Shown: positions 41,903 to 52,349, numbered from the stretch's first letter. The stretch: DNA of 64,000 nt from Bradyrhizobium sp. 200 (GCF_023100945.1 NZ_CP064689.1:2276001-2340000), one strand, 5' to 3'. A program made the numbers and translations. Notes: a model not told the origin generated them from the letters alone.

Positions 41903-43393
41903 CTAGCCTGTGGTCGAACTCTTCTGTTGGGCGTCCAGGGTGCGATGGAGTCGCCAGTTCCGAAAGCCCCAGGAGCGCCAGGATGCTATCTCTCTCCGTT
42001 GCTGTTCTACAAGGCAACTACGGCGGGAAACAAGAGTGGGGTCGAACCCGCGAAGGGCAATGGCCCGGTCGATGGCCGGCAATGCCTGCGGTCCGAGGGT
42101 AAACAGATAGTTCATGTCGATCCACACACCCTTGCCGGCGGCTTCGCGGCTGTGGTTGACATTATAGTCGGCGATCATGGCGGCGAAATTGACCAGCGAG
42201 CAGATGTAGAGCGTTGCCGCAAGCGTGATGAGGTTGGCGCGGATCAACCAGCCATTCGAGCGGTTCAGAACGATGCGGGCGACGATCAGCACGAGTCCCG
42301 ACGCGACCAGTGCCATCCAGATGAAAGCCGCGACGCGCCAACAGGTCAGCAGATATATCTGAACATAAAGATCGAGGCGCAGGATCGATGACAGCACCAG
42401 CAGGACATTCTGCGCCACCCACAGATAGACCAGGGGCCGGATCACCCTTGATTGCTCCGCCGGCCCACCGGGCCGCATGGCGGCCAGGACGAAGCCCGCC
42501 GCCAATAGCGCCGTGACGATGAGGGGGTAGGCGCCTCGGTGCGCATATGAAGCGTAGCTGATATCGGCGGGCAAGGTCGCATTGCCCCAGAGATAGGCCA
42601 CGTCAAGAGCGGTCTGAACGGCGAACAGCAAATTGAACAGGATCAGTGAACGCAGGATCGTCGCAACACCGAAGAAGTCGTTCCGGCCCGATGGCATTCC
42701 TTGCGCCAGCGCCGCCGCTTCGGCCAAGCCTGCCGGCATCTCCCGCTTGCCGCTCCACCGGACGTGGATAAAGGGCCATACGATCGATAGCGCCGCGGCC
42801 CAAAACAGTACGCGTCCGAGACTGACGTAAGAAGCCGTGTTACCCGGGTTCAGCAGAATGATCCACTTCTCGAGCAATGGATTGGCCGATACCAGCAGAA
42901 ACACGAAGATGGCGCTGAGGACGATCGGGATGAACCACACGGCAAACCCGCTCCTCAATGCCGGCAGATTGAACGCACCTATGGCGTCGCGGAAAAATCT
43001 GAACGGGCCGACCAGGCAGAGATCGCATAACGCTGCGGCCCGCTCGCCGAGACCATGCCGGTCGCGATTGGTCGTCAGCAGCAGGCCAACGCCGAGCGCC
43101 AGCACCATGAACGTCAGCGATGCGGCGTTGAATTCCTCCACGGCGGGGACAAGGGCGACCAGCAGGAGAGCGCCTGCCAGCAGCACCTGCTTTCGGTTCA
43201 AGGTTGCGAGATTGGCCAGCAGCGAGCCGCAGGCCAAGGCGACCGCAAAGAGTGCGGCCGAGATTCCAATGCCGTGTCCATAGAACAACCAGTCGGCCAG
43301 CGCAGCCAGCGCAACAACAATTGCTGCCTTGACGGGAAAGGTGCCTTCCTGAACGAAGCCGGCATTGGATGTCGGCGCGGTGAAATCGGCCAT
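41903..43393 (-). CDS. DUF4173 family integral membrane protein
   Basis: ATG 43393 gives 496 residues with about 12 hydrophobic segments; the in-frame start at 43495 would add a polar lead and is less likely. The segment SYASYAHRGAYPLIVTALLAAGFVLAAMRPGG and the PFIHVRW region fit DUF4173 membrane proteins of unknown function. The C-terminal 60 residues are soluble and basic. It is the first gene in a three-gene unit with the two-component system, so it may be a sensor partner or target of that system. Confidence 0.8.
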   Translation of the reverse strand: MADFTAPTSNAGFVQEGTFPVKAAIVVALAALADWLFYGHGIGISAALFAVALACGSLLANLATLNRKQVLLAGALLLVALVPAVEEFNAASLTFMVLALGVGLLLTTNRDRHGLGERAAALCDLCLVGPFRFFRDAIGAFNLPALRSGFAVWFIPIVLSAIFVFLLVSANPLLEKWIILLNPGNTASYVSLGRVLFWAAALSIVWPFIHVRWSGKREMPAGLAEAAALAQGMPSGRNDFFGVATILRSLILFNLLFAVQTALDVAYLWGNATLPADISYASYAHRGAYPLIVTALLAAGFVLAAMRPGGPAEQSRVIRPLVYLWVAQNVLLVLSSILRLDLYVQIYLLTCWRVAAFIWMALVASGLVLIVARIVLNRSNGWLIRANLITLAATLYICSLVNFAAMIADYNVNHSREAAGKGVWIDMNYLFTLGPQALPAIDRAIALRGFDPTLVSRRSCLVEQQRREIASWRSWGFRNWRLHRTLDAQQKSSTTG

Positions 43394-43683
43394 TATTGCG
43401 CTACCTGTCTGAAGGGAAAAATTGCAAACCAGATTTGTGGAGGGAGACTGGCATAGCCACCAGCCGTCGTTAGCTAGTCTTGTGGGAACAGGCATTCGAT
43501 CAATCGCCCCGGTTTGCAGGTCGAACTATCCGACGCGGTTGTGCAATTGCGTGGAGTACCCTCTGCAGGAGTTCAGGATTCTTATGCAATTTCCGTGCAG
43601 ACGCGCTTATGCGCTCGCGCCTGTGGGGCAAGTTTGATACGGGCAGCAGTGTCGTCCGGTCTCCGCAAGCCCCCAACTCTTTC

Positions 43684-45030
43684 ATGCAAATCCTCAAACG
43701 TATCGGCATCATCCTCGTCTGGCTCGCCGGACCAGTCTTCGTTTTCGCAGCCGTCAACAAGAACGATCCCTATCTGATTGCGCTGAGGGGGCCGGGAAAC
43801 ATTGCTCTGGCGACGGCGAGCATCGTCGCCGTCGTGATCCTCATCCGTCGTGGCTATTGGAGGAGGGGCGTTGCCAGACGGTTGCTCGTTCTGCTGTGGT
43901 GTCTGCCATCGCTGGCGATGCTTGGAGCGCATGCTTCGTTTGAATGGCGCAAGCGGAACGTCTTGCAGACCGACGCGGCGCAGGCCCGCAGCCTTGGGCG
44001 GCACTTCATCGTGGGATACTCGTCATTCCCGGAGGTGGCTGTTCTGGCCGAGAAGGGCTTGATTTCCGGTGTCTACATCACCAGGCACAATGTCGTGGGA
44101 TCGACGGCGGCGCGTCTGAAAGAAGAGATCTCGGCGCTGCAGGAAAAGCGGCGAGCGGCTGGCTTGCCACCCCTGATCGTCGCCGCCGACCAGGAAGGCG
44201 GTATCGTATCGCATCTGGCGCCGCCTTTGACCAAGTTGCCGGCGCTATCGACCCTTGCGAGCCTGGCGCCGGATGTTCGCGCCGAGAAGGCGGAGGCGTT
44301 CGGGCGTATTCACGGCCAGGAGCTGGCGGCGCTCGGCGTCAACCTGAACCTTGCGCCGGTGCTGGATTTGCGTCCCGAGATGAAGCGCAACCGGCTCGAT
44401 TTCAACACGCTGATCCGCTATCGCGCGATTTCCGATGATCCGGCTGTTGTCGCCGATATCGCGCGAGCCCACGTCAACGGTCTGGAAGCGTCAGGCGTCG
44501 GCGCGACGGTGAAGCATTTTCCAGGGCTAGGACGCGTGCGAACCGATACCCATCATTTCAGCGCCGATCTGGATACGCCTCTGGACGAACTCGAAGCGTC
44601 CGACTGGATACCCTTCAGGAAGATGCTGGCTGGCTCGAAATCGCAACTGATGATCGGGCATGTGACGCTGACATCAGTTGATCCGGATCGTCCGGCGTCG
44701 CATTCCAAACGGGTCGTCGACGGCATCATTCGCAAGAAATGGAATTATCAAGGCGTCGTCATGACCGACGACCTCGTGATGGGGGCGATCTATCAACGCA
44801 ATGTCTGCACGGCGGTGGTCGAAGCGCTCAATGCTGGTGTCGATCTGCTGCTGGTCGCCTTCGACGGCGCGCAGTTCTATCGCATCTTCACCTGCGCCGT
44901 GGCGGCGTCGGCCGAAGGAAGGCTCGACGCCGCCATGTTGGGTGACAGCGACGTGCGGCTGAAGGGGGCATTGGCGGCGTCTATCAGCGGAGAATCAACC
45001 GGCGCCCATGTGGCTCTTCACGACCGGTGA
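43684..45030 (+). CDS. Membrane-anchored glycoside hydrolase family 3 protein
   Basis: ATG 43684 gives 448 residues with two hydrophobic segments in the first 85 (IGIILVWLAGPVFVFAAV and a second near 38-75), then a GH3 catalytic domain. Visible motifs are ADQEGGIVSHL, GVNLNLAPVLDL, KHFPGLGRVRTDTHHF (the Lys-His-Phe-Pro-Gly of NagZ-like enzymes) and the candidate nucleophile Asp362/363 in VVMTDDLVMGA. NagZ-like enzymes remove N-acetylglucosamine from muropeptides, but they are usually cytosolic; this one is anchored. It is divergent from the DUF4173 gene with a 290-base spacer. Confidence 0.82.
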   Translation: MQILKRIGIILVWLAGPVFVFAAVNKNDPYLIALRGPGNIALATASIVAVVILIRRGYWRRGVARRLLVLLWCLPSLAMLGAHASFEWRKRNVLQTDAAQARSLGRHFIVGYSSFPEVAVLAEKGLISGVYITRHNVVGSTAARLKEEISALQEKRRAAGLPPLIVAADQEGGIVSHLAPPLTKLPALSTLASLAPDVRAEKAEAFGRIHGQELAALGVNLNLAPVLDLRPEMKRNRLDFNTLIRYRAISDDPAVVADIARAHVNGLEASGVGATVKHFPGLGRVRTDTHHFSADLDTPLDELEASDWIPFRKMLAGSKSQLMIGHVTLTSVDPDRPASHSKRVVDGIIRKKWNYQGVVMTDDLVMGAIYQRNVCTAVVEALNAGVDLLLVAFDGAQFYRIFTCAVAASAEGRLDAAMLGDSDVRLKGALAASISGESTGAHVALHDR

Positions 45031-45084
45031 ACTCCCGATGGTGATTGCAACCATTCGCCGCGCGCTTGAAGCGGTCGGTTGAGA

Positions 45085-45720
45085 CTAATAGAGCCTCGTC
45101 CGGTAGGCTTCCTCCATCGTCTTCTCGGCAACGTCCACTGACACGGCCGCCGTCTGCTCGGCGACGATGCGGCCGAGGGTCGGGAAGCTGTGGCGCTCGA
45201 CCTGCACCTTGGGATCCCACAGCTTCGAGCGTATCAGCGCCTTGCCGCAGTGAAAATAGCATTCGTCGACATGCACCTTGACGCCGATCGTTGGCGCGAC
45301 GTTCTGCACCGCTAGCGGCGTCAGCAGCACCGGATCCTGGGTGATTTCCGCTCTTCCGTTGACGCGTAGCGTCTCGTTGATGCCCGGCACCAGGAAGATC
45401 AGCCCAATGCCGGGCGAGGCCAGGATGTTGCCGAACGTGTCGACCCGGTTGTTGCCGCGCCGGTCCGGGATCAACAGCAACTTGTCGTCGAGCACCGCGA
45501 CAAAGCCAGGTCCGTCACCGCGCGGGCTGGCATCGGCGTTGCCCTTGCCGTCGCTCGAGGCGAGCACGAGGAAGGGGGAGAGCGCGATGAAGTCGCGGCA
45601 GAACTTGTCGAGATGGTGCAGGATCTTCTTCTCGACGAGCGGGGCCTGCGGTCCGAAATGCGCACGCAGGTCATCTTGCGTCCGAACCAGAGGCTTACCG
45701 CCGGCGCCGTTGCTCTCCAT
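45085..45720 (-). CDS. Pyridoxamine 5'-phosphate oxidase-like FMN protein
   Basis: This 211-residue protein has the split-barrel FMN-binding fold: FLVLASSDGKGNADASPRGDGPGFVAV, LLIPDRRGNNRVDTFGNILASPGIGLIFLVPG, LRVNGRAEI. This matches the PPOX-type flavoproteins often annotated as MSMEG_1061-like. Such proteins reduce or oxidise small substrates or bind F420/FMN. It is the last gene of the minus-strand peptide-importer operon, 24 bases after the M20 deacylase. Function in the pathway is unknown. Confidence 0.82.
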   Translation of the reverse strand: MESNGAGGKPLVRTQDDLRAHFGPQAPLVEKKILHHLDKFCRDFIALSPFLVLASSDGKGNADASPRGDGPGFVAVLDDKLLLIPDRRGNNRVDTFGNILASPGIGLIFLVPGINETLRVNGRAEITQDPVLLTPLAVQNVAPTIGVKVHVDECYFHCGKALIRSKLWDPKVQVERHSFPTLGRIVAEQTAAVSVDVAEKTMEEAYRTRLY

Positions 45721-45744
45721 GGTCTCCTCCAGTTTGTTATGTGC

Positions 45745-47046
45745 TCACGTCACCTCGACACCGCACCAGCCGGCAACGAACAGGGCCAGCGTCTTGGTGG
45801 TTTTCTTCAGCGAGTCGAGTTCCACCCGCTCATCGAAGCCGTGCGCGTTTTCCATTCTGGCTCCGAAGCAGAATGCAGGAACGTCGTAATCGAGCCCGTA
45901 GAAGCGCGTGTCCGTCAGGCCGGTAAAGCTGGCGTCCTCGAGCGGACCACCGAACACCGCCTCATACGCCGCGGCGAGCACCGCCTCGCTCTCCTGCGCG
46001 CCGGTCACCTCGTAACCGGGCGACAGAAAGCCTGACCACACGACCTCGGGTGCGTTATCGGCAAGGAACGGATGGCTCTTGGCAGCTTTCTCGACGCAGG
46101 CGACGATCTCGGCCTGGCAATCGGCGATCGTCCAGCCAGGCAGGATGCCGATGCGGCAATCGACGTCACACCAGGCTGGGACACTCGAGGCCCAGTCTCC
46201 GCCTTTGATGATGCCGGGATTGAAATTGAGCGGATGCTTGACCGCGCCAAAGAAGCGATGGCTCTTCGCGCGCTCGTTCCACTCGGCCTCCAGCTCCTCA
46301 AGTCCCTGGATCAGGTGATAGGCGGCCTTGATGGCATTCGAGCCCGTGCCGGCGCGCGAGACATGGACCGGCAGTCCCCGAACCTTGAGGCGAAACCAGA
46401 TTACGCCGACTTGCGCGCGCATCAGTTTTCCGTCGGTGGGTTCGGGGATCAGGCAGGCATCTGCGCGATAGCCGCGCTGGAGCGTCGAGAGAGCACCGAG
46501 CCCGGTGCTCTCCTCCTCGATCACCGACTGCAGATGGATGCGGCCCTTCAGCGCGAGCCCTGCCGCTTTCAGCGCGTCGAGTGCGTAGAGCGCCGCAATG
46601 GTGCCGGACTTCATGTCGCCGGCGCCGCGGCCGTAGAGCCAGCCGTCCTCGACGACAGGCCGGAACGGCGGCCGCTGCCACATGTCGAGCGGACCGGTTG
46701 GCACGACGTCGCAATGGCCCTGGAGGATCAGCGAGCGCCCGGTCTCCTGCGTAGGCCGATAGGTGCCGACGACGGTGCGGGCACGCGAGAAATCGGTCTC
46801 GACCGGTCCATAGCCGGGCAGGGCCTTCAGGTCGTCCTGATTGATGATCCAGTCGTCGACCTCGTAACCACGGTCGCGCAGCAGACGCGCGAACATATCC
46901 TGGCACGGTCCTTCCTGGCCGCGTGTGCTCGGAATGGCCGAGAAGGCCATCGTGGTCGCGATCTGCGCCTCGAAGGCGGCTTCGACCGCAGCTTCAATGC
47001 GCTCACGGGCACCGGCGGGAAGGGGGATGATGTTGCTTGGCGACAC
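45745..47046 (-). CDS. M20 family metallopeptidase, ArgE/DapE deacylase type
   Basis: A GTG start at 47046 is supported by AAGGA seven bases upstream. The 433-residue protein has the M20 di-zinc site: GHCDVVPTG (His111, Asp113), GRGAGDMKSG (Asp144), EEESTG (the catalytic Glu pair) and a late His region near the C-terminus. The dimerisation insertion is present. It would remove an N-acyl group or cleave a peptide bond of an imported compound. It follows the importer ATPase gene, suggesting that it processes what the transporter brings in. Confidence 0.88.
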   Translation of the reverse strand: MSPSNIIPLPAGARERIEAAVEAAFEAQIATTMAFSAIPSTRGQEGPCQDMFARLLRDRGYEVDDWIINQDDLKALPGYGPVETDFSRARTVVGTYRPTQETGRSLILQGHCDVVPTGPLDMWQRPPFRPVVEDGWLYGRGAGDMKSGTIAALYALDALKAAGLALKGRIHLQSVIEEESTGLGALSTLQRGYRADACLIPEPTDGKLMRAQVGVIWFRLKVRGLPVHVSRAGTGSNAIKAAYHLIQGLEELEAEWNERAKSHRFFGAVKHPLNFNPGIIKGGDWASSVPAWCDVDCRIGILPGWTIADCQAEIVACVEKAAKSHPFLADNAPEVVWSGFLSPGYEVTGAQESEAVLAAAYEAVFGGPLEDASFTGLTDTRFYGLDYDVPAFCFGARMENAHGFDERVELDSLKKTTKTLALFVAGWCGVEVT

Positions 47047-47120
47047 GGATCAGTCCTTGCAAGATTCCACAACGGAAAAATAGTCAGCAGTGCGTCTCGG
47101 GAGCGCGCGGAGCGGTCGTA

Positions 47121-48791
47121 TCATGCGAGCGCCTCGCGTTGTGGCGCGAAACCCGGCTGGTCGAAGAAGCGGCGCCCCGGGATCGCGTCAAGCAAGTCGC
47201 GCGTATAGGCCTCGCGCGGGTCGGTGAACACGGCTGCGGTCGGTCCTTCCTCGACGATGCGGCCGTTCTGCAGGACGATGACGCGATCGGCGATCTCGGC
47301 CGCGATGCGCAGATCATGCGTGATGAAGATCATCGCAAGGTGCATCTCGCGCCGCAGCTCGGCGAGCAGCGCAAGGACCTGAGCCTGGACCGAAACGTCG
47401 AGTGCCGAGACTGCTTCGTCCGCGATCAGCACCTTCGGCCGCAGCGCGAGCGCGCGTGCAATACAGATGCGCTGGCGCTGGCCGCCGGAGAATTCGTGCG
47501 GGTAGCGATCGGCCGCCGAGGCGGTCAGCCCGACGCGCGCGAGCAGTTGCTTTGCCTGCTCCATCGCCTCGGCCCGTGCGGTGCCATAGGCCATGGGGCC
47601 GCGCGCCACGGCGTCGCCGACTTTCTGGCGCGGGTCGAGGCTGGAGAAGGGATCCTGGAATACGATCTGGAGCCCCCGGCGCGCCTGGCGTAAGGCCTCG
47701 CCGTGGAGTTGTCGCAGGTCCTGATCGCCGAGCCGAATAGCGCCGGAATCGGGCTCCGTCAGCCGCATGATCATGCGGCCGAGGGTTGACTTGCCGGAGC
47801 CGGACTCGCCGACCACCGCCAGGGTCTCGCCTTCATGCAGCGTGAGCGAAATGCCAGCGGCCGCGACCACCTCGCGCGGCGACTGCAACCAGCCGCGTTT
47901 GACGCGGAAAGTCTTGTGCAGGCCCACGACGTCCAGCAATGACGCGGCGCGCGATGTGGCTTCGCGGCGCTTCACGCGAGCTTTTGGCACCGCGTCGATC
48001 AGCTCGCGGGTGTAGGACTCGCGCGGATTGCGCAGCACCTCCTCAACAGTGCCGTGCTCAACCACCTTGCCGTGGCGCAGCACGACGACGCGATCTGCGA
48101 CATCGGCCACGACGCCGAAATCATGCGTGATGAGCAGCACGCCCATGCCGCGTTCGCGCCGGAGATCGTCGATCAGGCGGAGGATCTGGCGCTGAGTCGT
48201 GACATCGAGCGCGGTCGTCGGCTCGTCCGCGATCAGGAGTGCGGGACGGTTCGCCGTGGCCATCGCGATCATGACGCGCTGGCGTTGGCCTCCAGAGAGT
48301 TCGAACGGATAGCTGTTGGCAAGGAGTGTCGGGTTCGGCAGGCCGACCTGGGTCAGGAGTTCCTGCACCTTCGCCTTGATATCGTCTGCGGATGGTGCCG
48401 GGCGCTGATGAGTGAGGATCGTCTCCTCGATCTGGACGCCGACGCGTTTCAGCGGATTCAGCGAGGACAACGGCTCCTGGAAGATCATGGCCGCTTCGCC
48501 GCCGCGCAGGCGGCGCAAAGCGCGCCTGTCGAGCGCGGCCGTATCTTGCCCGACGACCTTCACGGCGCCCGACACGATATCGACGCCTCTCGGCAGCAGC
48601 GAGAGGATCGCATGCGCAATCATTGATTTGCCGGAGCCGGATTCGCCGACCAGGCACACGACCTCGTTGCGAGCGATCGCAAACGACACGTCCTCGACCG
48701 CGAACGGCCGGTCGCCGCCTTCGGGCAGCGCGATAGAGAGGTTTTCGACCGAGAGCACGGGCATCCGGTCCTGCATGCCTGCGCTCGTCAT
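47121..48791 (-). CDS. Fused dipeptide/oligopeptide-type ABC ATPase (DppD-DppF-like)
   Basis: This 556-residue protein contains two complete ABC ATPase domains. The first has GESGSGKS, an LSGGQRQR signature and DEPTTALD; the second has [17 protein letters not shown] and DEAVSALD. The family C-terminal extensions that bind a 4Fe-4S cluster in some members are short here. The fusion joins what are two subunits in many species and is common in rhizobia. It drives import with the two permeases, whose nearest start overlaps by four bases. Confidence 0.9.
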   Translation of the reverse strand: MTSAGMQDRMPVLSVENLSIALPEGGDRPFAVEDVSFAIARNEVVCLVGESGSGKSMIAHAILSLLPRGVDIVSGAVKVVGQDTAALDRRALRRLRGGEAAMIFQEPLSSLNPLKRVGVQIEETILTHQRPAPSADDIKAKVQELLTQVGLPNPTLLANSYPFELSGGQRQRVMIAMATANRPALLIADEPTTALDVTTQRQILRLIDDLRRERGMGVLLITHDFGVVADVADRVVVLRHGKVVEHGTVEEVLRNPRESYTRELIDAVPKARVKRREATSRAASLLDVVGLHKTFRVKRGWLQSPREVVAAAGISLTLHEGETLAVVGESGSGKSTLGRMIMRLTEPDSGAIRLGDQDLRQLHGEALRQARRGLQIVFQDPFSSLDPRQKVGDAVARGPMAYGTARAEAMEQAKQLLARVGLTASAADRYPHEFSGGQRQRICIARALALRPKVLIADEAVSALDVSVQAQVLALLAELRREMHLAMIFITHDLRIAAEIADRVIVLQNGRIVEEGPTAAVFTDPREAYTRDLLDAIPGRRFFDQPGFAPQREALA

Positions 48792-49621
48792 GCCCGGCGC
48801 CTCGATACACGCGGATTGAGGACGTCCGACAGCCCCTCACCGAAGAGGTTGATGGCAAGCACCGTGATCAGGATCGCGAGGCCCGGAAACACGCTCATCC
48901 ACCAGGCCTGCCGGATGACGGTGCGGCCGGCTCCGATCATGAAGCCCCAGGACATCAGGTTCGGATCGCCGAGGCCCATGAAGGAGAGCGCACTCTCCAG
49001 CAGGATCGCGGTCGCGACTGTGAGCGAAACGACGACGAGGATCGGCGAGACCGCGTTCGGCAGGATGTGACCGAGCACGATGCGGGTCGTGCTTTCACCC
49101 TGGCACAACGCGGCCTCGACGAACTCGCGCCCGCGCAGCCGCAGGAACTCGGCGCGCGTCAGCCGCGCGAGTGGCGGCCAGCTCACCGCCCCGATCGTGA
49201 GGATGATGGTGAGCAGCGATGGGCTGAAGGTCGCAACCAGCAGGATCGCGAGGATGAAGGCGGGGACCGTCTGGAACAGTTCCGTCACGCACATCAGCAC
49301 GAGATCGACCTTGCCGCCGAAATAGCCTGAAATGGCGCCGATCACGACGCCGATCATCATGGCCGCGAGCGCGGATGCGATACCGATCAGGAGCGAGACC
49401 CGCGCGCCGTGTGCCACGCCCGCGGCGACGTCGCGCCCGAGCGTATCGCCGCCGAGCCACATCCCGTCCTCGCCAGGCGGCGCGAACGGCGTGCCGGTCA
49501 TCTCCCACGGCGAGGCCGGGAAGACCACGGGCGCCGTGATTGCGACGATCAGGACGATGACGAGCAGGATGAGCCCCGCCATTCCGCTCGGATGCCGCAG
49601 AAAAGCCCGGGCCGCGTCCAT
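48788..49621 (-). CDS. Peptide/nickel-type ABC transporter permease, DppC-like
   Basis: This 277-residue membrane protein has about five to six hydrophobic segments. The permease EAA loop is visible as EFVEAALCQGESTTRIVLGHILPNAVSPILV. The N-terminal MAGLILLVIVLIVAITAPVVFP and the mid-region DTLGRDVAAGVAHGARVSLLIG are typical of DppC. It forms the channel with the DppB-like protein. Its start shares a single-base overlap with that gene and its stop overlaps the ATPase start. Confidence 0.9.
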   Translation of the reverse strand: MDAARAFLRHPSGMAGLILLVIVLIVAITAPVVFPASPWEMTGTPFAPPGEDGMWLGGDTLGRDVAAGVAHGARVSLLIGIASALAAMMIGVVIGAISGYFGGKVDLVLMCVTELFQTVPAFILAILLVATFSPSLLTIILTIGAVSWPPLARLTRAEFLRLRGREFVEAALCQGESTTRIVLGHILPNAVSPILVVVSLTVATAILLESALSFMGLGDPNLMSWGFMIGAGRTVIRQAWWMSVFPGLAILITVLAINLFGEGLSDVLNPRVSRRRA

Positions 49622-50622
49622 CAGGCCGCTCCCGTCGTCATGCGCGGATCGATCAGGCGATAGATCAGGTCGGTCACGAGGTTGAGCGCAATCACGATGA
49701 TGGACAGGATCAGGAAGATGCCGAGAAGCACTGGATAGTCGCGCTGGAGCACGGCCTCGAAGGTGAGCCGGCCGAGGCCGGGCCAGGCGAAGACCGTCTC
49801 GATCACGACCGCACCGCCGACGAGCGCGCCGGCCTGCATGCCGGCGACTGTCACGACCGGCACCAGCGCGTTGCGCAGCATGTGTCCAACGACGATGCGC
49901 GGGCCGGCGAGGCCCTTGGCGCGCGCCGTCTTGATGAAATCCTGGTGGGAGACCTCGATGATCGAGGAGCGCATCAGGCGGGCGTAGATCGCGAGATAGA
50001 TAGCCGCGAGCGACATGACCGGCATGATCATGTGCTTGCCGATGTCGAAGACGCGCTCGGTCGCCGAGAGCTTCGCATTGATAGTCTCGTAGCCGAACGG
50101 CGGCAGCCAGCCGAGCGTTACCGAGAAGACGAGGACGAGCATCAGCCCGAGCCAGAACACGGGCGTGGCGTAAAGCAGCAGCGAGAGCACCGTGAAGATC
50201 GTATCGACGATGCTTCCGGCCGCCAGACCCGCAAGCGCTCCGAGCGTCGTGCCGATCAGGAGCGCGAGGCAGAATGCCGTCAGCGTGAGCAGCAGCGTCG
50301 CCGGCAGGCGCTCGAGGATGAGGTCGAGCACCGGCCGGCGCTGACGATAGGAATAACCGAGGTCGAAGGTAAGCACGCGTCCGAGATGCGTGCCGAGCTG
50401 TATGAGATAGGGCTTGTCGAGCCCGTATTCCTTGCGCAGATCGTCGAGAATCTTGGGATCGGCCGCGCCCGATTGCCCTGCCATGACCATGGCCGGGTCG
50501 CCCGGTGCTGCGCGGACGAGCACAAAGTTGAAGGTCGCGATCACCAGGATCACGGACACGAGCCGCACGACCCAGGTAATCACCAAGAGCCCGATACGTG
50601 CGGCGCTCCCGGCGCAGGTCAC
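49621..50622 (-). CDS. Peptide/nickel-type ABC transporter permease, DppB-like
   Basis: This 333-residue membrane protein shows six hydrophobic segments. DppB features are FVLVRAAPGDPA near the start, the long periplasmic loop, and the coupling region SSIIEVSHQDFIKTARAKGLAGPRIVVGHMLRNALVPVVTV. It pairs with the DppC-like permease. The start overlaps the substrate-binding gene stop by four bases. Confidence 0.9.
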   Translation of the reverse strand: MTCAGSAARIGLLVITWVVRLVSVILVIATFNFVLVRAAPGDPAMVMAGQSGAADPKILDDLRKEYGLDKPYLIQLGTHLGRVLTFDLGYSYRQRRPVLDLILERLPATLLLTLTAFCLALLIGTTLGALAGLAAGSIVDTIFTVLSLLLYATPVFWLGLMLVLVFSVTLGWLPPFGYETINAKLSATERVFDIGKHMIMPVMSLAAIYLAIYARLMRSSIIEVSHQDFIKTARAKGLAGPRIVVGHMLRNALVPVVTVAGMQAGALVGGAVVIETVFAWPGLGRLTFEAVLQRDYPVLLGIFLILSIIVIALNLVTDLIYRLIDPRMTTGAA

Positions 50623-52196
50623 GATTTGTAGACCGTGCCGAAGGTCTCGTGGGATCCGATCCCCGTCGTCACGATGTTCTTGAACGCCTTGTCGTAGATG
50701 ATGGGGTACTCGAGCTCCAGTGTCCAGGCGACGGGAACTTCCTCGACGAGGATCTGCTGGACCTTGGAATAAAGCTCCTGCCGCTTCGTCTCGTCGAGTG
50801 CGACGGCCGCCTCCTCGAACAGTTTGTCCACCTCGGGGTTCGAATAGCCCTGGGTGTTCGAAAACAGGATACCCTTCTTGATGTTCGACGAGATGTAGGT
50901 GCGGGCAACACCTAGTGCGGGATCACCGAGCTGATAGAGCAGGTTCTGGGTCATCTCATAGTCCCAGTTGCCGACCTTCTCGGCCCAGCCCGCCATGTCG
51001 GTGCCGACGAGAACGAGATCGATGCCGGCCTTGGAAAAACTCTGGCGGAAGAACTCGCCGGCGCGCTGATAGACTTCGCCGTAGGGCGGCACGATATACT
51101 TGATCTCGGCCCGCTTGCCGTTGGCGCCGGGTTTCAGACCCATCTCGTCGAGCAGCGCCGTGGCTTTTTCGACCGAGAATTCGTAGCGCTTTACGTTGGC
51201 GTCATAGAAACGGGTCTTCGACGAGATCGGGCCGGTCGCGATCTTGGCATTGCCGAAATAGACACGCTTGTTCATCGCGTCGCGGTCGATCAGATGCATC
51301 ACCGCCTGCCGGAAGCGCTTGTCGTTCATCGGCGCGATGCGATTGTTCATCTCGAGCCACTGATGCGGCGCGAAATACTCATAGCCCTTGGTGGTGTATT
51401 CGAGATTCTTCTGCGACTTGAAGCGCTGCACGTCGAAGAACTCGACGTCGGACCATTGCACGAGCTGCACCGTGCCGTTCTCGAGCGCCAGCGCCCGCGA
51501 GGCGCTATCCGGGATGATGCGGTAGATGATCTCGTCGAGGTGAGGTTCATCCTTGCGGTAGTAGCCGTCATGCCGCACCAGATGGACATGCGAGCCGCGC
51601 ACCCATTCCTTCAGCTTGAAGGGACCGGTGCCGATCGCCTTGTCGTTCATCGGGTTCTTGCGGAAGTCGGTTCCCTCGTAGATGTGCTTGGGCACGATCG
51701 GGGCAGAGGTGCAATCGAAGCAGCCGAGGAAGGGTGCGAAAGGCTGCTTCAGCTTGAAGACGACGGTCAGCGGATCGGGCGCCTCGGCGGAGGCGACGCG
51801 CGCAAAGTTCTGGCGTGCGCGCGGATGGGTCTCCGTCAGCACCTTCATGCAGCTAAACACAACGTCCTCGGACGTCATCGGCTTGTCGTCGTGGAAGGTG
51901 ATGCCCGGGAACAGCTTGAACGTGTAGGTGAGGCCGTCAGGTGAGACCTCCCACGATTGGGCCATACCCGGCATCGGCTTCAGATCGGCGCCGTATTTCA
52001 GGAGGCTCTCGTAGATCTTGCCGCCGAGCGTGAGGGTCGGCTGCTGCTGGTTGAACGCCGTCACGAGGATCGGTGGTTCGGGCTGGATGATCGTGTTGAG
52101 CGTGCCGCCCTTCGTTTGACCGGCTGCTCTGGTGATGCCGAGCGGGATGGCCGCGCTGGCGGCCAGCATTGCAGCAGTGAATTCGCGCCTGTTCAT
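50619..52196 (-). CDS. Peptide-type ABC transporter substrate-binding protein (SBP family 5)
   Basis: ATG 52196 gives 525 residues. The N-terminus is a twin-arginine-type signal (MNRREFTAAMLAASAAIPLG ... RAAG). The mature protein has the large family 5 fold: ESLLKYGADLKPMPGMAQSWEVSPDGLTYTFKL, TSEDVVFSCMK, YFDGYYR-like HDGYYRKDEPHLDEI and RQAVMHLIDRD. It heads the operon that ends with the M20 deacylase, so the ligand may be an N-acylated amino acid or small peptide. The divergent AraC gene is likely its regulator. Confidence 0.9.
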   Translation of the reverse strand: MNRREFTAAMLAASAAIPLGITRAAGQTKGGTLNTIIQPEPPILVTAFNQQQPTLTLGGKIYESLLKYGADLKPMPGMAQSWEVSPDGLTYTFKLFPGITFHDDKPMTSEDVVFSCMKVLTETHPRARQNFARVASAEAPDPLTVVFKLKQPFAPFLGCFDCTSAPIVPKHIYEGTDFRKNPMNDKAIGTGPFKLKEWVRGSHVHLVRHDGYYRKDEPHLDEIIYRIIPDSASRALALENGTVQLVQWSDVEFFDVQRFKSQKNLEYTTKGYEYFAPHQWLEMNNRIAPMNDKRFRQAVMHLIDRDAMNKRVYFGNAKIATGPISSKTRFYDANVKRYEFSVEKATALLDEMGLKPGANGKRAEIKYIVPPYGEVYQRAGEFFRQSFSKAGIDLVLVGTDMAGWAEKVGNWDYEMTQNLLYQLGDPALGVARTYISSNIKKGILFSNTQGYSNPEVDKLFEEAAVALDETKRQELYSKVQQILVEEVPVAWTLELEYPIIYDKAFKNIVTTGIGSHETFGTVYKS

Positions 52197-52349
52197 GGGC
52201 CTACCCCCTGGTTCCAGATTTGCCCATCGTGACGGAGCCCGATGTTCCGTGCTACACGGAAGGGGACAGCAATCATCGCGATCGGGCCATCTGGCCCGGA
52301 AGATGCATGGGGCTGTGAGGAAATCAGGCACCTCACATCACGAGTCCAG

